Below are positions 1 through 7,884 of a DNA stretch of 34,489 nt, piece after piece. Position numbers and translations under genes: made by a program. Numbering within the stretch: the stretch's first letter is position 1; the number at the start of each line of letters is the position of its first letter. Source of the stretch: Acidimicrobiaceae bacterium (lineage in GTDB: Bacteria > Actinomycetota > Acidimicrobiia > Acidimicrobiales > Acidimicrobiaceae). The stretch spans positions 1 through 34,489 of the forward strand of contig JABEUM010000113.1 of assembly GCA_013044475.1 (NCBI GenBank), given 5' to 3'. The notes under the pieces are model-generated. The model was given only the letters and a program-made list of their open reading frames with translations, was not told where the DNA came from and made no database searches.

Positions 1-22
1 CTCGGAAGCTCCTTCCGCCGAG
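1..22 (-). terminator. Possible terminator hairpin downstream of the decarboxylase gene
   Basis: Read on the minus strand, CTCG, a three-base bulge, GAAG, the loop GAG, CTTC and CGAG can fold into a bulged hairpin about 50 bases past the stop codon of the acetoacetate decarboxylase gene. There is no clear U tract, and the window edge cuts off the context, so this is tentative. Confidence 0.25.
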
Positions 23-70
23 TTACTAGTTGCTAAGTCTCAGTTTCCTCTTTGGAAGAAAGCTCTTGGC

Positions 71-823
71 CTAGGTCTGTAGGTAGTCGTGGACTACTTC
101 TCCAAGGTCCAGGGTCAGGTCGGCAAGGAGATGAGTCGCTGACAGCACTTCTCTTACCGGAAGATCCGCTACAGGAGCCAAAGCGTGAGGGTGCAACTCA
201 ATCGCCGAAGGTCCAGTCCATGCGCCCTTCAGTGTGATGTCGCTTAGATAATACTTAACTAGTTCACAGACCCTTGGAGTGGCATCTACGTGGGGAATTA
301 TCTTTAGTAGAAAACTCGCCTCTTTAAGGGAAGCCAACACCGTCTCATGATCTAACTGACGATGTTTATACCCCATTGTTCCGACTGCGACACGTAGTTT
401 TCCATAGTCGAGAGTGCCGACCAGAGTGTCAATTTCGACTTCTAGGCACGGATTAGCAAGCTTTTTCGGAAAGCCCCAGATTTCCCGGCCCCCAGCGATC
501 GGTGGATGGTCATTCAGGAACATTGAGTGGACGTATCCACCCTTTTCTCCATTGAACTCCACAGGTATCACCTGGCCAGATTCTGTATAATCCCCAAACC
601 CCGTGCTGTCAGGCATCCTTATGAATTCATACTTCACGACGTCGTCTAAGATCTTAAGCGGCTTGGGTACTACTTTTTCAAGAGCATCGCGGTCGGTTCG
701 ATAAGTAATGATCATGTATTCGCGATTGATGAAACGGTATGGACCTTTGGGGAACCCCGGACTCGTAAGTGGCATCGCAAACGCCGACTTCACAACGTCT
801 TCTATCTCCAATTCAATCTCCAT
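71..823 (-). CDS. adc: Acetoacetate decarboxylase
   Basis: Enzyme that decarboxylates acetoacetate to acetone and CO2 through a lysine Schiff base. The 250-residue product has the usual length (244 in Clostridium acetobutylicum) and matches that enzyme along its whole length: [12 protein letters not shown] near residue 18, NREY, YTESGQ with the conserved glutamate at 81, GFPKKLA with the adjacent Lys120/Lys121 pair (equivalents of clostridial Lys115/Lys116), [21 protein letters not shown], and the C-terminal EAWTGP-like and APVADLPV blocks. The ATG at 823 is preferred because homology begins there; the frame is open back to a TTG at 898 but that adds 25 residues unlike the family. No CoA-transferase or thiolase gene is nearby, so a solvent-type acetone pathway is not supported by context. 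It may act on a related beta-keto acid. Confidence 0.92.
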   Translation of the reverse strand: MEIELEIEDVVKSAFAMPLTSPGFPKGPYRFINREYMIITYRTDRDALEKVVPKPLKILDDVVKYEFIRMPDSTGFGDYTESGQVIPVEFNGEKGGYVHSMFLNDHPPIAGGREIWGFPKKLANPCLEVEIDTLVGTLDYGKLRVAVGTMGYKHRQLDHETVLASLKEASFLLKIIPHVDATPRVCELVKYYLSDITLKGAWTGPSAIELHPHALAPVADLPVREVLSATHLLADLTLDLGEVVHDYLQT

Positions 824-1926
824 TTCTTTAGTCGAATGATGCGTGTAGCCGTTTCTGAAAAAGAAAAGGGGCGCCCAAGGCGAATCTCGCGTCAGCAACG
901 GCGTCGGATTGAAGCTGCTTTACAGTTACAACCTATCTGGCAATGTGGCTTATGGAGTTTGCTCTTTGCAAAATCTTAGAAAACCCACCCTCGCTACAAG
1001 TTGATGGCCATTGCCGAACAAAGGAACTTCTGGACAACGTTCACACTTCACGTGACTGCTTCGAGAAGAATTCCGCCTGACGATATTGGAGTTAAAGGCG
1101 GTGCGTTGGAGAACGAGCACGCCCTTGCGACAGACTCGACCATGTGAGTTTCGTCCGATTCTTTGCACAGGACTCCATGGCGACTTGGTCCTAGGGCCTG
1201 GTGAGCAAAGTTGATGCCAGCTCAGACGGGCGATTGATCCTCACACTGCCATAACTGTAGACTTGGGACCATATCGGCAGCTGAAACTGCCCCTGTCGAA
1301 CTAGTAGTCCTCTATGAGGGTTGATTCTGGTTTTAGCTCAAAAGTGCTCCGCTACTTACGTGGCCATTGATGAGATTCCAAATGACGCCATGCCCATACG
1401 CTCTCTTCTGTTCGATTGGACCTACCGCATCAGTCAACGCTTGGACAAATTGAACTAGAGCATGGGACAAGTAATTCAAATAGCAATTACCTATCTAAAA
1501 AGCTTAGTTTTGATTAGTTGCACAAATCGTAGGACTTTTCAATAATTGCACTAATTTAGAGACCTATGATCACCATTCTTATAAGCTAAATATTCAAATC
1601 AAATGAGTTTAGATTTGGAAGCCATTTTTGAAATTGCAAGCTCGATATGATACTTCGAGAGGATCTGTGTGGCTCTGAAGCTAACTGCGAATTTCCTATT
1701 CTTCGGAGCAACCTGACTGGATATATACACCTATATTGTGTCCGTTGCGTCCAGTCATTATCTGTATGTTATGCAGTACTGCCAGCTAACTTGTGAGTTA
1801 TCGCAAGTATTGGAGGACTGGTGTTTGAAATCTATTTTGAATTAATGGATTGCCTATTGTTTAATGGCCGCAGCGGTATTACTCTATATGGCGGACGGTG
1901 AACTCTCAGTTTCCTGAGTTCGTGCA
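824..1926. other. Gene-poor, partly AT-rich intergenic region
   Basis: No convincing gene is seen in 1.1 kb. Short open frames exist on the minus strand (950-1168; and 1333-1479, TTG start, 48 codons) but neither has a clear ribosome site or a recognisable family. From about 1450 to 1870 the base composition falls to roughly 30-35% GC, well below the rest of the window. The stretch must carry the promoters for the decarboxylase (leftward) and for the winged-helix regulator (rightward). Confidence 0.6.
1900..1921. promoter_or_regulatory. Imperfect inverted repeat just before the regulator start
   Basis: GAACTC-TC-AG-TTTC-CTGAGTTC forms a dyad with a two-base bulge, ending five bases before the ATG at 1927. 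A TATAT run at about 1885-1889 could be part of a -10 element. Placement at the start of a winged-helix regulator gene suggests an autoregulatory operator; this is inference. Confidence 0.3.
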
Positions 1927-2634
1927 ATGGAGTGTGAATTTGTGGTTGAGATGAATCAGGAGCTAGCTAGGGCTCTAGGCGATCCTACGCGCTACAGTAT
2001 TGCTGATTTTATTGCAAAGTCTAATCACCCAGTAACCATAGCTGAACTGACTGAATTCGTTGGACTGAATCACAATGCCGTTCGTCAGCATTTGACTCGC
2101 CTTAAGCGTGTCGGAATTGTGCTTGAAGCGATCGAGGGGAGGTCGCTTCCTGGGCGCCCACGACTCCTATATCGATTTAATTCTGACCTTTTGAGCCGAT
2201 TTGGACTACCGGGGCCATATGAGTACCTTTCGAAGATTTTGGCCGAAAGTGTGTCAAATGGCCTACCAGTAAAGGATGAGGGCAGGAACCAAGGAATAAG
2301 AGAGGCTCGAGAGGCCAGCAATGCTGGAGTGTCAGGAAGGAAGGACGAACCGTTCGGCCCCATTGACGCTTTGGAGTCTTCACTTGTGACGAGGGGATTC
2401 CATCCGAGGAGGAGTGATTCGGGTGCACTTGTCGAGCTAATTTTAAAAAGCTGTCCATTTGCGGAGGTCGCCCAAAGCTACCCTGATGTGATCTGCAATC
2501 TGCATCATGGTCTGCTTGAAGGTGTCTATTCAGGCCATGGCGGTGAAGGTGAAATCGACCTGATTCCGAAGGATCCCCGCTTGGCGGGGTGTGTGCTTAG
2601 CGTGATCCAAGAACTCGGTGGAAGTGAGACTTGA
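1927..2634 (+). CDS. Winged-helix transcriptional regulator, SufR/ArsR-like
   Basis: DNA-binding regulator of 235 residues. Residues 10-90 form a winged-helix domain: LARALGDPTRYSI, the recognition region LTEFVGLNHNAVRQHLTRLKRVGIV, and a wing ending in GRPRLLYRF. The C-terminal part has the LKSCPFAEVAQSYPDVICNLHHGLLEGV block, with Cys176, Cys190 and Cys222 plus His193/His194. This layout resembles SufR-type regulators that bind an iron-sulfur cluster with C-terminal cysteines, but related members lack a cofactor, so cluster binding is inferred. No suf genes are in the window. A second ATG at 1951 is also a possible start; neither has a strong ribosome site. The linker at residues 110-150 is variable. 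The target genes are unknown; the adjacent decarboxylase across the AT-rich gap is a candidate. Confidence 0.8.
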   Translation: MECEFVVEMNQELARALGDPTRYSIADFIAKSNHPVTIAELTEFVGLNHNAVRQHLTRLKRVGIVLEAIEGRSLPGRPRLLYRFNSDLLSRFGLPGPYEYLSKILAESVSNGLPVKDEGRNQGIREAREASNAGVSGRKDEPFGPIDALESSLVTRGFHPRRSDSGALVELILKSCPFAEVAQSYPDVICNLHHGLLEGVYSGHGGEGEIDLIPKDPRLAGCVLSVIQELGGSET

Positions 2635-2713
2635 TTTCCCCTTTTTATCGGGCAGATCGGGCCTCGTACCTTTTGAGTGTCGATAAATGGGGGAGTGCCG
2701 GTCTGGATTGCTT

Positions 2714-2731
2714 GCAAGAGCAGGCTCTTGC
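2714..2731. terminator. Perfect hairpin between convergent genes
   Basis: GCAAGAG-CAGG-CTCTTGC is a perfect 7-bp stem with a 4-base loop, placed between the convergent 3' ends of the regulator (2634) and the PLP enzyme (2770). It lacks a strong U tract on either strand, so a role as a bidirectional terminator is plausible but not certain. Confidence 0.4.
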
Positions 2732-2769
2732 TGCTTGGGTACTCTAGCTGATCGATCAGAGTGTTGCTA

Positions 2770-3933
2770 TCAGATGGGTAAGCATGAAATGATCCTTTTG
2801 AACATTTCTGGAATGAGCTCGGCTTCAGTGGCAAAATTTAATCTAGCAAAGTCGGTTCCGCCTTCTATGAACGCTTCGCCGGGATTCAGGGCAACACGTC
2901 CCTTTTCCAATAGATAATGCTGGGCGGTCGGTTTCAGCTGGCTCTGGGAGAAGTCTAGCCACGCGAGATAGGTGGCTTCTGGAATCTCTGACCTGAACTG
3001 ATTTCTGTATGGCTCAAACAAAGCAAAGAGCAATTTGCGATTGGAATCAAGTTTTATGAGCGTCTCTTTGAGCCATGCGGCGCCGGTGCCGAATGCAATT
3101 TTCCCAGCTAGGAGGCCGAGAGAGCCAGGCGATCCCCGCAATCCTGCTGGTATGGAGTTAAGACGAGTAAGAATTTCCGGAGACCCAGCGTGAAGTACGG
3201 CAGTGTGAAGCCCTGCGAGGTTGAAACTTTTGGACGCCGAGCTGAGGGTGACGCATCGATCGGCAACCTCTGGAGCTATCGCCATTATGGGAGTATGGAT
3301 TGATCCTTCGTAACAGAGATCGGCATGGATTTCGTCGGATATGATCCACAGATTATTTGACAGGGCAATTTGTGCTATTAGTGATAGTTCCTCCCTATCA
3401 AATACTCGTCCCGTTGGATTCTGCGGGTTACAAAGTAGAATCGCTCCGCCACTGCCAGCCTCTTTCGCCTTGCCGGCAAAATCGTCGAAATCTATTTGGT
3501 AGCGACGGTCGTGTAGTACAAGTTCGGAAGTCACGAGTTTACGTCTAGTAGCGTTCACACTCGAGAAGAATGGAGGATAGCTGGGTGTCAGAAAGAGCAC
3601 TCCTGCGTCCTTGGCGCAAAGTGTGTCAATTGCGAGGTAGAAGCCCTGTATAACATCGGTCAGCGCGATCATATTGGATGAGCTCATTGAGACTTGATGT
3701 TGCTCGAACTGCCAGTTAGAAAAAGCCTCTAGATAGTCCAATGTCAATTTATGGGGGGCATAGCCGATTTCGGAAAGCTCAATAGCTTCGGTCAGACCTT
3801 CTTTGACTAAGGGTGGAATTCCAAAGTCCATATCCGCTATCCAGGCCGGAAGGATTTCCTTAGGATGTTCGGTCCATTTGACAGAGTATTTTCTCCTGGA
3901 TCTGATTCTCCCCTCGATCGAACCCGGCTCCAT
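2770..3933 (-). CDS. PLP-dependent aminotransferase / C-S lyase, MalY/PatB type
   Basis: Fold-type I PLP enzyme of 387 residues, most like MalY/PatB cystathionine beta-lyases. Visible hallmarks: SVKW and LPAWIADMDF near residues 17-37, NPQNPTGR at 169-176, WIISDEIHADL at 196-206 with the cofactor-contacting Asp, and the Schiff-base lysine in SASKSFNLAGL (Lys235). These fit beta-elimination of cystathionine or cysteine-type substrates, or transamination; sequence alone does not decide. The ATG at 3933 is chosen because GGGG lies seven bases upstream and the family similarity starts there; the frame is open to 4011. It is divergent from an MFS transporter with a perfect dyad between them, suggesting shared control. 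No complete methionine or cysteine pathway is nearby. Confidence 0.88.
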   Translation of the reverse strand: MEPGSIEGRIRSRRKYSVKWTEHPKEILPAWIADMDFGIPPLVKEGLTEAIELSEIGYAPHKLTLDYLEAFSNWQFEQHQVSMSSSNMIALTDVIQGFYLAIDTLCAKDAGVLFLTPSYPPFFSSVNATRRKLVTSELVLHDRRYQIDFDDFAGKAKEAGSGGAILLCNPQNPTGRVFDREELSLIAQIALSNNLWIISDEIHADLCYEGSIHTPIMAIAPEVADRCVTLSSASKSFNLAGLHTAVLHAGSPEILTRLNSIPAGLRGSPGSLGLLAGKIAFGTGAAWLKETLIKLDSNRKLLFALFEPYRNQFRSEIPEATYLAWLDFSQSQLKPTAQHYLLEKGRVALNPGEAFIEGGTDFARLNFATEAELIPEMFKRIISCLPI

Positions 3934-3994
3934 TTCACACCCCTTTGGCCATAGGCAAGTCGGCCATCGTTGCGAGTCTACTGTTCGCAGCCGA

Positions 3995-4013
3995 GAATGA
4001 TCGGCGATCATTC
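3995..4013. promoter_or_regulatory. Perfect 19-bp dyad, candidate operator
   Basis: GAATGATC-GGC-GATCATTC is a perfect 8-bp inverted repeat around a 3-bp centre. It sits in the divergent promoter region between the PLP enzyme (start 3933, leftward) and the MFS transporter (rightward). Size and symmetry fit the site of a dimeric regulator; which regulator is unknown. Confidence 0.5.
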
Positions 4014-4084
4014 GATGCTCGTGGGTTTCAGCTTCTGAGTTTCCATCTCGAATTTTATGCTCAAGGACGCAATGTAAGCTAGTG

Positions 4085-4105
4085 CCTGGCTAACACCGAG
4101 CCAGG
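4085..4105 (+). promoter_or_regulatory. Hairpin reaching into the transporter ribosome site
   Basis: CCTGGCT-AACACCG-AGCCAGG is a perfect 7-bp stem with a 7-base loop. Its last two G residues start the G-rich run 4104-4109 that would be the ribosome site if translation begins at about 4116, so folding could limit translation of the transporter. Function is inferred. Confidence 0.35.
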
Positions 4106-4181
4106 GGGGTGAGTTATCACAGCAGCTAGATTTCTTTATCTCTCAAGGGCTCTGCGGACCTTCTGTTATGGATTAGGAATA

Positions 4182-5309
4182 GTGGTGTTAGGATTTGAAT
4201 TCAAGTCCGAGCACCTTGATTCGCTTAGGGTTGGAATAGTGCTCGCATCCTTTCAAGTGGGCTCGCTCATAGCTCTCCAGCTAGTCGGTCGATTTGGCAA
4301 TGGCTGGGGTAAGCTCAGAAGTTATAGGCTGCTTTGGATAGCCTTCGTCCTTGTGGGCATTCCACTTTCACTTTTGCATGGCTGGTGGTTACTTGCATTA
4401 CTGGGTTTGAGCGGCGTCCTGTCTCCCGAGACCACGGAATCTGGCCCATTTACCTCTCTTGAACAGCCCTTGCTTGCCGAAGCATTGAAGGGTTCATCCA
4501 AGATTCGTGGATTCGGCACTATAAATGCTGTTGCGGCGGCTTCTGGCGCTCTTGGAGCATTTTTCGGGGGAATAGCGGTATCTCGCATCTTTGAGGGTGT
4601 GCCTACCAGAGCGAGCCTATTGTTCCTTATCTATGTCCCGGCTGGGCTAATCGCACTTGTCCTCGTATCAAGGCTTTCTGCCATTGAGCGCAACGATCCC
4701 GAGATTGATGGTTCACCTGGATCATTTGCAGAGGGATTGGGCCAGTCGAAAAAGATCGTCAGAAAGTTGTCAGCTCTCTATTCCGTGGACTCGATGTCAG
4801 GAGGAATGATTGCCCAGGTGTTCTTGTCCTACTGGCTCGCTCGCCGTTATGGAGCCGGCGCGGCGGAAATAGGTTTCATTTTTTTTCTAGTCGGTGTTGC
4901 TCAGATGATCTCTTATGTGGCAGCGGCTAGAGCAGCGGAAAGGTTTGGCTTATTACGCACGATCGTATTTACCCACCTGCCATCGAACTTTATCCTTATG
5001 GCGCTCCCCTTGTCGCCCAATCTCGGTTGGGCCGCCGTGATACTAATCATTCGATCTTCTCTTTCTCAGATGGATGTTCCAACGCGACAGGCCTATCTGA
5101 TGCTGCTCGTAACTCCACAGGAGAGGACTGCGGCGGCAAGTTACACTGCGTCTGCGAGGTACCTGGGGCGACCTTTTGGACCAATGGTGACGGGACTTCT
5201 TGCGGAGTCCGTGCTGTCTGCTCCTCTTTTGGCTGCTGGCGCTATCAAGGTGGCATACGACCTAACTCTATGGAAGCTTTTCAAGAGCACTCCGATGGCA
5301 TCGGAATAG
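4182..5309 (+). CDS. MFS transporter (start unresolved, probably upstream)
   Basis: Integral membrane transporter of the major facilitator superfamily, about 12 hydrophobic segments, with a typical 6+6 layout around a hydrophilic loop near residues 165-195 (RNDPEIDGSPG...). Substrate unknown. The first normal start codons are GTG at 4182 and 4185, but the same frame is open from 4113 and encodes a convincing first MFS helix beginning AARFLYLSRALRTFCYGLGI, which would otherwise be cut in half. The extended frame has no ATG, GTG or TTG before 4182; a G-rich ribosome-like site (4104-4109) precedes an ATC at 4116. Either a rare start codon is used, or a one-base difference has broken the link to the GTG at 4109. 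It is divergent from the PLP enzyme, so an export or uptake role linked to that enzyme is possible. Confidence 0.82.
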   Translation: MVLGFEFKSEHLDSLRVGIVLASFQVGSLIALQLVGRFGNGWGKLRSYRLLWIAFVLVGIPLSLLHGWWLLALLGLSGVLSPETTESGPFTSLEQPLLAEALKGSSKIRGFGTINAVAAASGALGAFFGGIAVSRIFEGVPTRASLLFLIYVPAGLIALVLVSRLSAIERNDPEIDGSPGSFAEGLGQSKKIVRKLSALYSVDSMSGGMIAQVFLSYWLARRYGAGAAEIGFIFFLVGVAQMISYVAAARAAERFGLLRTIVFTHLPSNFILMALPLSPNLGWAAVILIIRSSLSQMDVPTRQAYLMLLVTPQERTAAASYTASARYLGRPFGPMVTGLLAESVLSAPLLAAGAIKVAYDLTLWKLFKSTPMASE

Positions 5310-5444
5310 AAAGCCACAGCGATTTAGGATGCTAGGGCCAGTTGTACCTGAAAATTTCCGGTCGAGTAAGCTCATGATCTCGTTATGTTGTACGCGTGTG
5401 GCCGCTATGGTCGCGCGGTTATGTCCGATTGGGTTTGAATAAGA

Positions 5445-6203
5445 GTGTCTAAATGGGCTCCGGTAAGATACGCAGACGGCAGACCCGTCAGGTTTTGGAA
5501 TCAGCTTGCTATTGCTCTAGTGTTTTACTTCGGATACGAGTACACATCTCAGCTCGCATCTGGATCAACTTCAAGTGCCAGGCGTAATGCCTTGTGGGAA
5601 GTATCTTTGGAAAAGCGGTTGCATTTCTTCTATGAGCAGAAGATACAGCACTTCTTCCTGCGGTACCTCTGGTTAATCAAGCTATCAAATTTCTTCTACG
5701 TGACTATCCATTTTATTTTGCCAGTGGTGATCCTGGTTCTTCTTTATCGCCGTGATGCATCACGATTTTTGCGCTACAGAAATGTCTTTGCGTGGATGAC
5801 GGCAATATCCTTCGTTATATTCATCGTCTTCCCAGTAATGCCGCCGAGGCTGCTCCCTGCGTCTTTCCATTTCATCGACACCCAATTAAAGTTCGGAGGG
5901 GCTGGGAAGCTAGACGCAGCCCTCATGAAAGAGGCGGGCAATCCGTATGCGGCGATGCCCAGTCTGCACTTTGCTTGGGCTGCCTGGTGCGCACTTGGGG
6001 GGTACAAAGTGATCAGGTCGAAGTTCATTCGATACTTGTTGCTCGCCGACCCATTTATTACGATCTTCGTGGTTATCGTAACTGCCAATCACTTCTTTCT
6101 AGACATTATTGGTGGGGCATTGGTGCTTGCGATATCGATTCTGCTCGCTGGGGTAAAAAGACCCGGCATGAGAATAGATTCGGGTTGGTTTAACCCTAGC
6201 TAG
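5445..6203 (+). CDS. PAP2-family membrane phosphatase/transferase
   Basis: Polytopic membrane protein of 252 residues with the PAP2 superfamily signature: PPRLLP at 133-138, MPSLHFAWA with Pro172-Ser-Leu-His175, and NHFFLD with His216 and Asp220 completing the phosphate-transfer triad. The order and spacing resemble the inositol phosphorylceramide synthase-like PAP2 branch rather than classic undecaprenyl pyrophosphate phosphatases. It probably moves or removes phosphate groups on lipids at the outer face of the membrane; the substrate cannot be told. The start is GTG at 5445, giving a short basic cytoplasmic N-terminus (MSKWAPVRYADGR) before the first helix; its ribosome site is weak. It stands alone between the MFS gene and mscL. 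Confidence 0.83.
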   Translation: MSKWAPVRYADGRPVRFWNQLAIALVFYFGYEYTSQLASGSTSSARRNALWEVSLEKRLHFFYEQKIQHFFLRYLWLIKLSNFFYVTIHFILPVVILVLLYRRDASRFLRYRNVFAWMTAISFVIFIVFPVMPPRLLPASFHFIDTQLKFGGAGKLDAALMKEAGNPYAAMPSLHFAWAAWCALGGYKVIRSKFIRYLLLADPFITIFVVIVTANHFFLDIIGGALVLAISILLAGVKRPGMRIDSGWFNPS

Positions 6204-6268
6204 CTGGGATGCTGTCGAACTAAGGCAACGGCGACTCCGTAACCGTGGAATCTTGACCCGGAATAAAG

Positions 6269-6274
6269 TACACT
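6269..6274 (+). promoter_or_regulatory. Candidate -10 element for leaderless mscL mRNA
   Basis: TACACT ends six bases before the mscL ATG, which would place transcription start at or next to the A of the start codon. No Shine-Dalgarno sequence precedes the ATG. Leaderless messages are common in actinobacteria; no good -35 is seen at normal spacing. Confidence 0.4.
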
Positions 6275-6280
6275 GCGGCC

Positions 6281-6703
6281 ATGAGCGTTGCGAAAGAGTT
6301 TAAGGATTTTGTCTTAAGGGGAAATGTAGTCGATCTTGCTGTTGGTGTAATAATCGGGACTGCCTTTAATGGCGTGGTCCAAGCGCTTGTGAAAGATCTC
6401 ATAACTCCGCTAATCGGCATTGCTGGCGGATTTAACTTCAGTGGCCTAACTGCGACAGTCAACAAGAGCGTGTTTCTGTTTGGAACATTTTTGAACACCG
6501 TCATCAGCTTTGTAATTATTGCACTTGTTGTGTTTTTCATGATCGTCAAGCCGATAAATGCTCTATCTGCTCGAGCGGCCGCAAGAAAAGCGCTTCCAAC
6601 TCCGGAACCGAATACGAAGAGTTGCCCATTTTGCATTACAGATATTGCTCTAGCCGCTACGAGATGTCCGAATTGTACCTCGGTACTATCCGCTCAGCAG
6701 TAG
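6281..6703 (+). CDS. mscL: Large-conductance mechanosensitive channel MscL with zinc-ribbon tail
   Basis: Homopentameric inner-membrane channel that opens under membrane tension and releases solutes on osmotic downshock. Residues 1-95 are a standard MscL: the amphipathic N-terminus EFKDFVLRGNVVDLAVGVIIG leading into the first helix and pore, and a second helix LNTVISFVIIALVVFFMIVK. The periplasmic loop (about 48-65) is short. After the usual cytoplasmic helix (ALSARAAARKA) the protein carries CPFC (115-118) and CPNC (129-132), a four-cysteine zinc-ribbon-like knuckle replacing the plain charged tail of the E. coli protein. Total length is 140 residues. The tail is known from MscL annotations in several phyla; its role is unclear. 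There is no ribosome site; a -10-like TACACT six bases upstream suggests leaderless expression. Confidence 0.95.
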   Translation: MSVAKEFKDFVLRGNVVDLAVGVIIGTAFNGVVQALVKDLITPLIGIAGGFNFSGLTATVNKSVFLFGTFLNTVISFVIIALVVFFMIVKPINALSARAAARKALPTPEPNTKSCPFCITDIALAATRCPNCTSVLSAQQ

Positions 6704-6805
6704 TTCAGTTACGATTAGCTTTTGATCGAAACGCGGTCTAACTTCTGGTCTTGTGGCGGCTTTTGGTAGGCTAGATCGGTTACAGTAATCGGCTGGAGGT
6801 TTTTG

Positions 6806-7861
6806 ATGACTAGGGATATCGCCGCAGTTCTAGGTGATGGGGCTGAGTACTACCTTTCGCATAAGTGTCAGGGCGTGAGGGCGGATTCTCTAACTTTGCC
6901 CGGCGGTGACTTTATAGATCGTGTTTTTGTCGATTCAGATCGGCCGGTAGGGGTGTTGCGGAACCTGCAGTCGGTCTTCAACCACGGGCGACTCGGAGGT
7001 ACGGGTTATATTTCGATTTTGCCTGTTGACCAGGGAATCGAACATTCTGCAGGAGCTTCGTTCGCCAAGAACCCAATATATTTTGACCCAAAAGAGATTT
7101 GTGAATTAGCGATAAGTGGCGGATGCTCTGCCGTAGCGACGACTTTAGGGGGATTGGGCATTGTTGCTAGACGTTATGCACACAAGATTCCTTTTATCGT
7201 TAAGATCAATCACAACGAGCTTTTGACATACCCCAACCGCTTTGACCAGGTCATGTTTGCTGCTGTTCGACAAGCTGCCGACCTTGGTGCCGTCGGCGTT
7301 GGAGCGACGATCTATTTCGGATCCGAAGAGAGCACGAGGCAGATAGTCGAAGTGTCCGAAGCATTCGCCGAAGCGCACAGGCTTGGCATGTTTACCGTTC
7401 TTTGGTGTTACCTGAGAAACCCTTCGTTCAAGACCGCAGAAGAGGATCTTCATACCTCCGCCGACCTGACGGGTCAGGCAAACTACTTGGGGGCAACCAT
7501 CCAGGCGGATATTGTCAAACAGAAGCTCCCGACTACAAATGGGGGATTCGTCAAGATGGCGTATTCGAAAACTGATCCGCTGGTGTACGAGAAGTTGACC
7601 TCCGATCATCCCATTGACCTGACTAGGTGGCAGGTGCTTAATTCATATGCTGGGAGAATTGGTTTGATCAATTCTGGCGGTGAGTCCAAAGGTGCTTCGG
7701 ATTTGCAAGATGCTGTTACCACGGCCGTAATTAACAAGAGGGCCGGCGGAATGGGACTGATTGTTGGTCGCAAGGCTTTTCAGCGTCCAATGAATGACGG
7801 TGTAGAGCTGCTAAATGCAATCCAAGATGTGTATTTGGATCAATCAATAACATTCGCTTAG
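6806..7861 (+). CDS. fbaB: Class I fructose-bisphosphate aldolase (FbaB/DhnA type)
   Basis: Cytoplasmic glycolytic and gluconeogenic enzyme that splits fructose 1,6-bisphosphate into dihydroxyacetone phosphate and glyceraldehyde 3-phosphate, here of the metal-independent, archaeal-like class I type. The 351-residue product is colinear with E. coli FbaB (350): [60 protein letters not shown], and ADIVKQKLP holding the Schiff-base lysine, then [26 protein letters not shown] binding phosphate. ATG at 6806 is preferred over the TTG just before it because GGAGG lies six bases upstream. It is monocistronic by layout, convergent with the DUF1015 gene. A transaldolase is found 12 kb away. Confidence 0.93.
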   Translation: MTRDIAAVLGDGAEYYLSHKCQGVRADSLTLPGGDFIDRVFVDSDRPVGVLRNLQSVFNHGRLGGTGYISILPVDQGIEHSAGASFAKNPIYFDPKEICELAISGGCSAVATTLGGLGIVARRYAHKIPFIVKINHNELLTYPNRFDQVMFAAVRQAADLGAVGVGATIYFGSEESTRQIVEVSEAFAEAHRLGMFTVLWCYLRNPSFKTAEEDLHTSADLTGQANYLGATIQADIVKQKLPTTNGGFVKMAYSKTDPLVYEKLTSDHPIDLTRWQVLNSYAGRIGLINSGGESKGASDLQDAVTTAVINKRAGGMGLIVGRKAFQRPMNDGVELLNAIQDVYLDQSITFA

Positions 7862-7884
7862 CGGCTAGCGACACTGATTGTTAG

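Noticed and set aside
950-1168. 72-residue minus-strand frame with several Cys and Arg residues
   Set aside because: No ribosome site, no known motif, and a composition typical of a chance frame.
6253-6268. TTGACC as a -35 box for mscL
   Set aside because: Only 10 bp separate it from TACACT, too short for a sigma-70 promoter.
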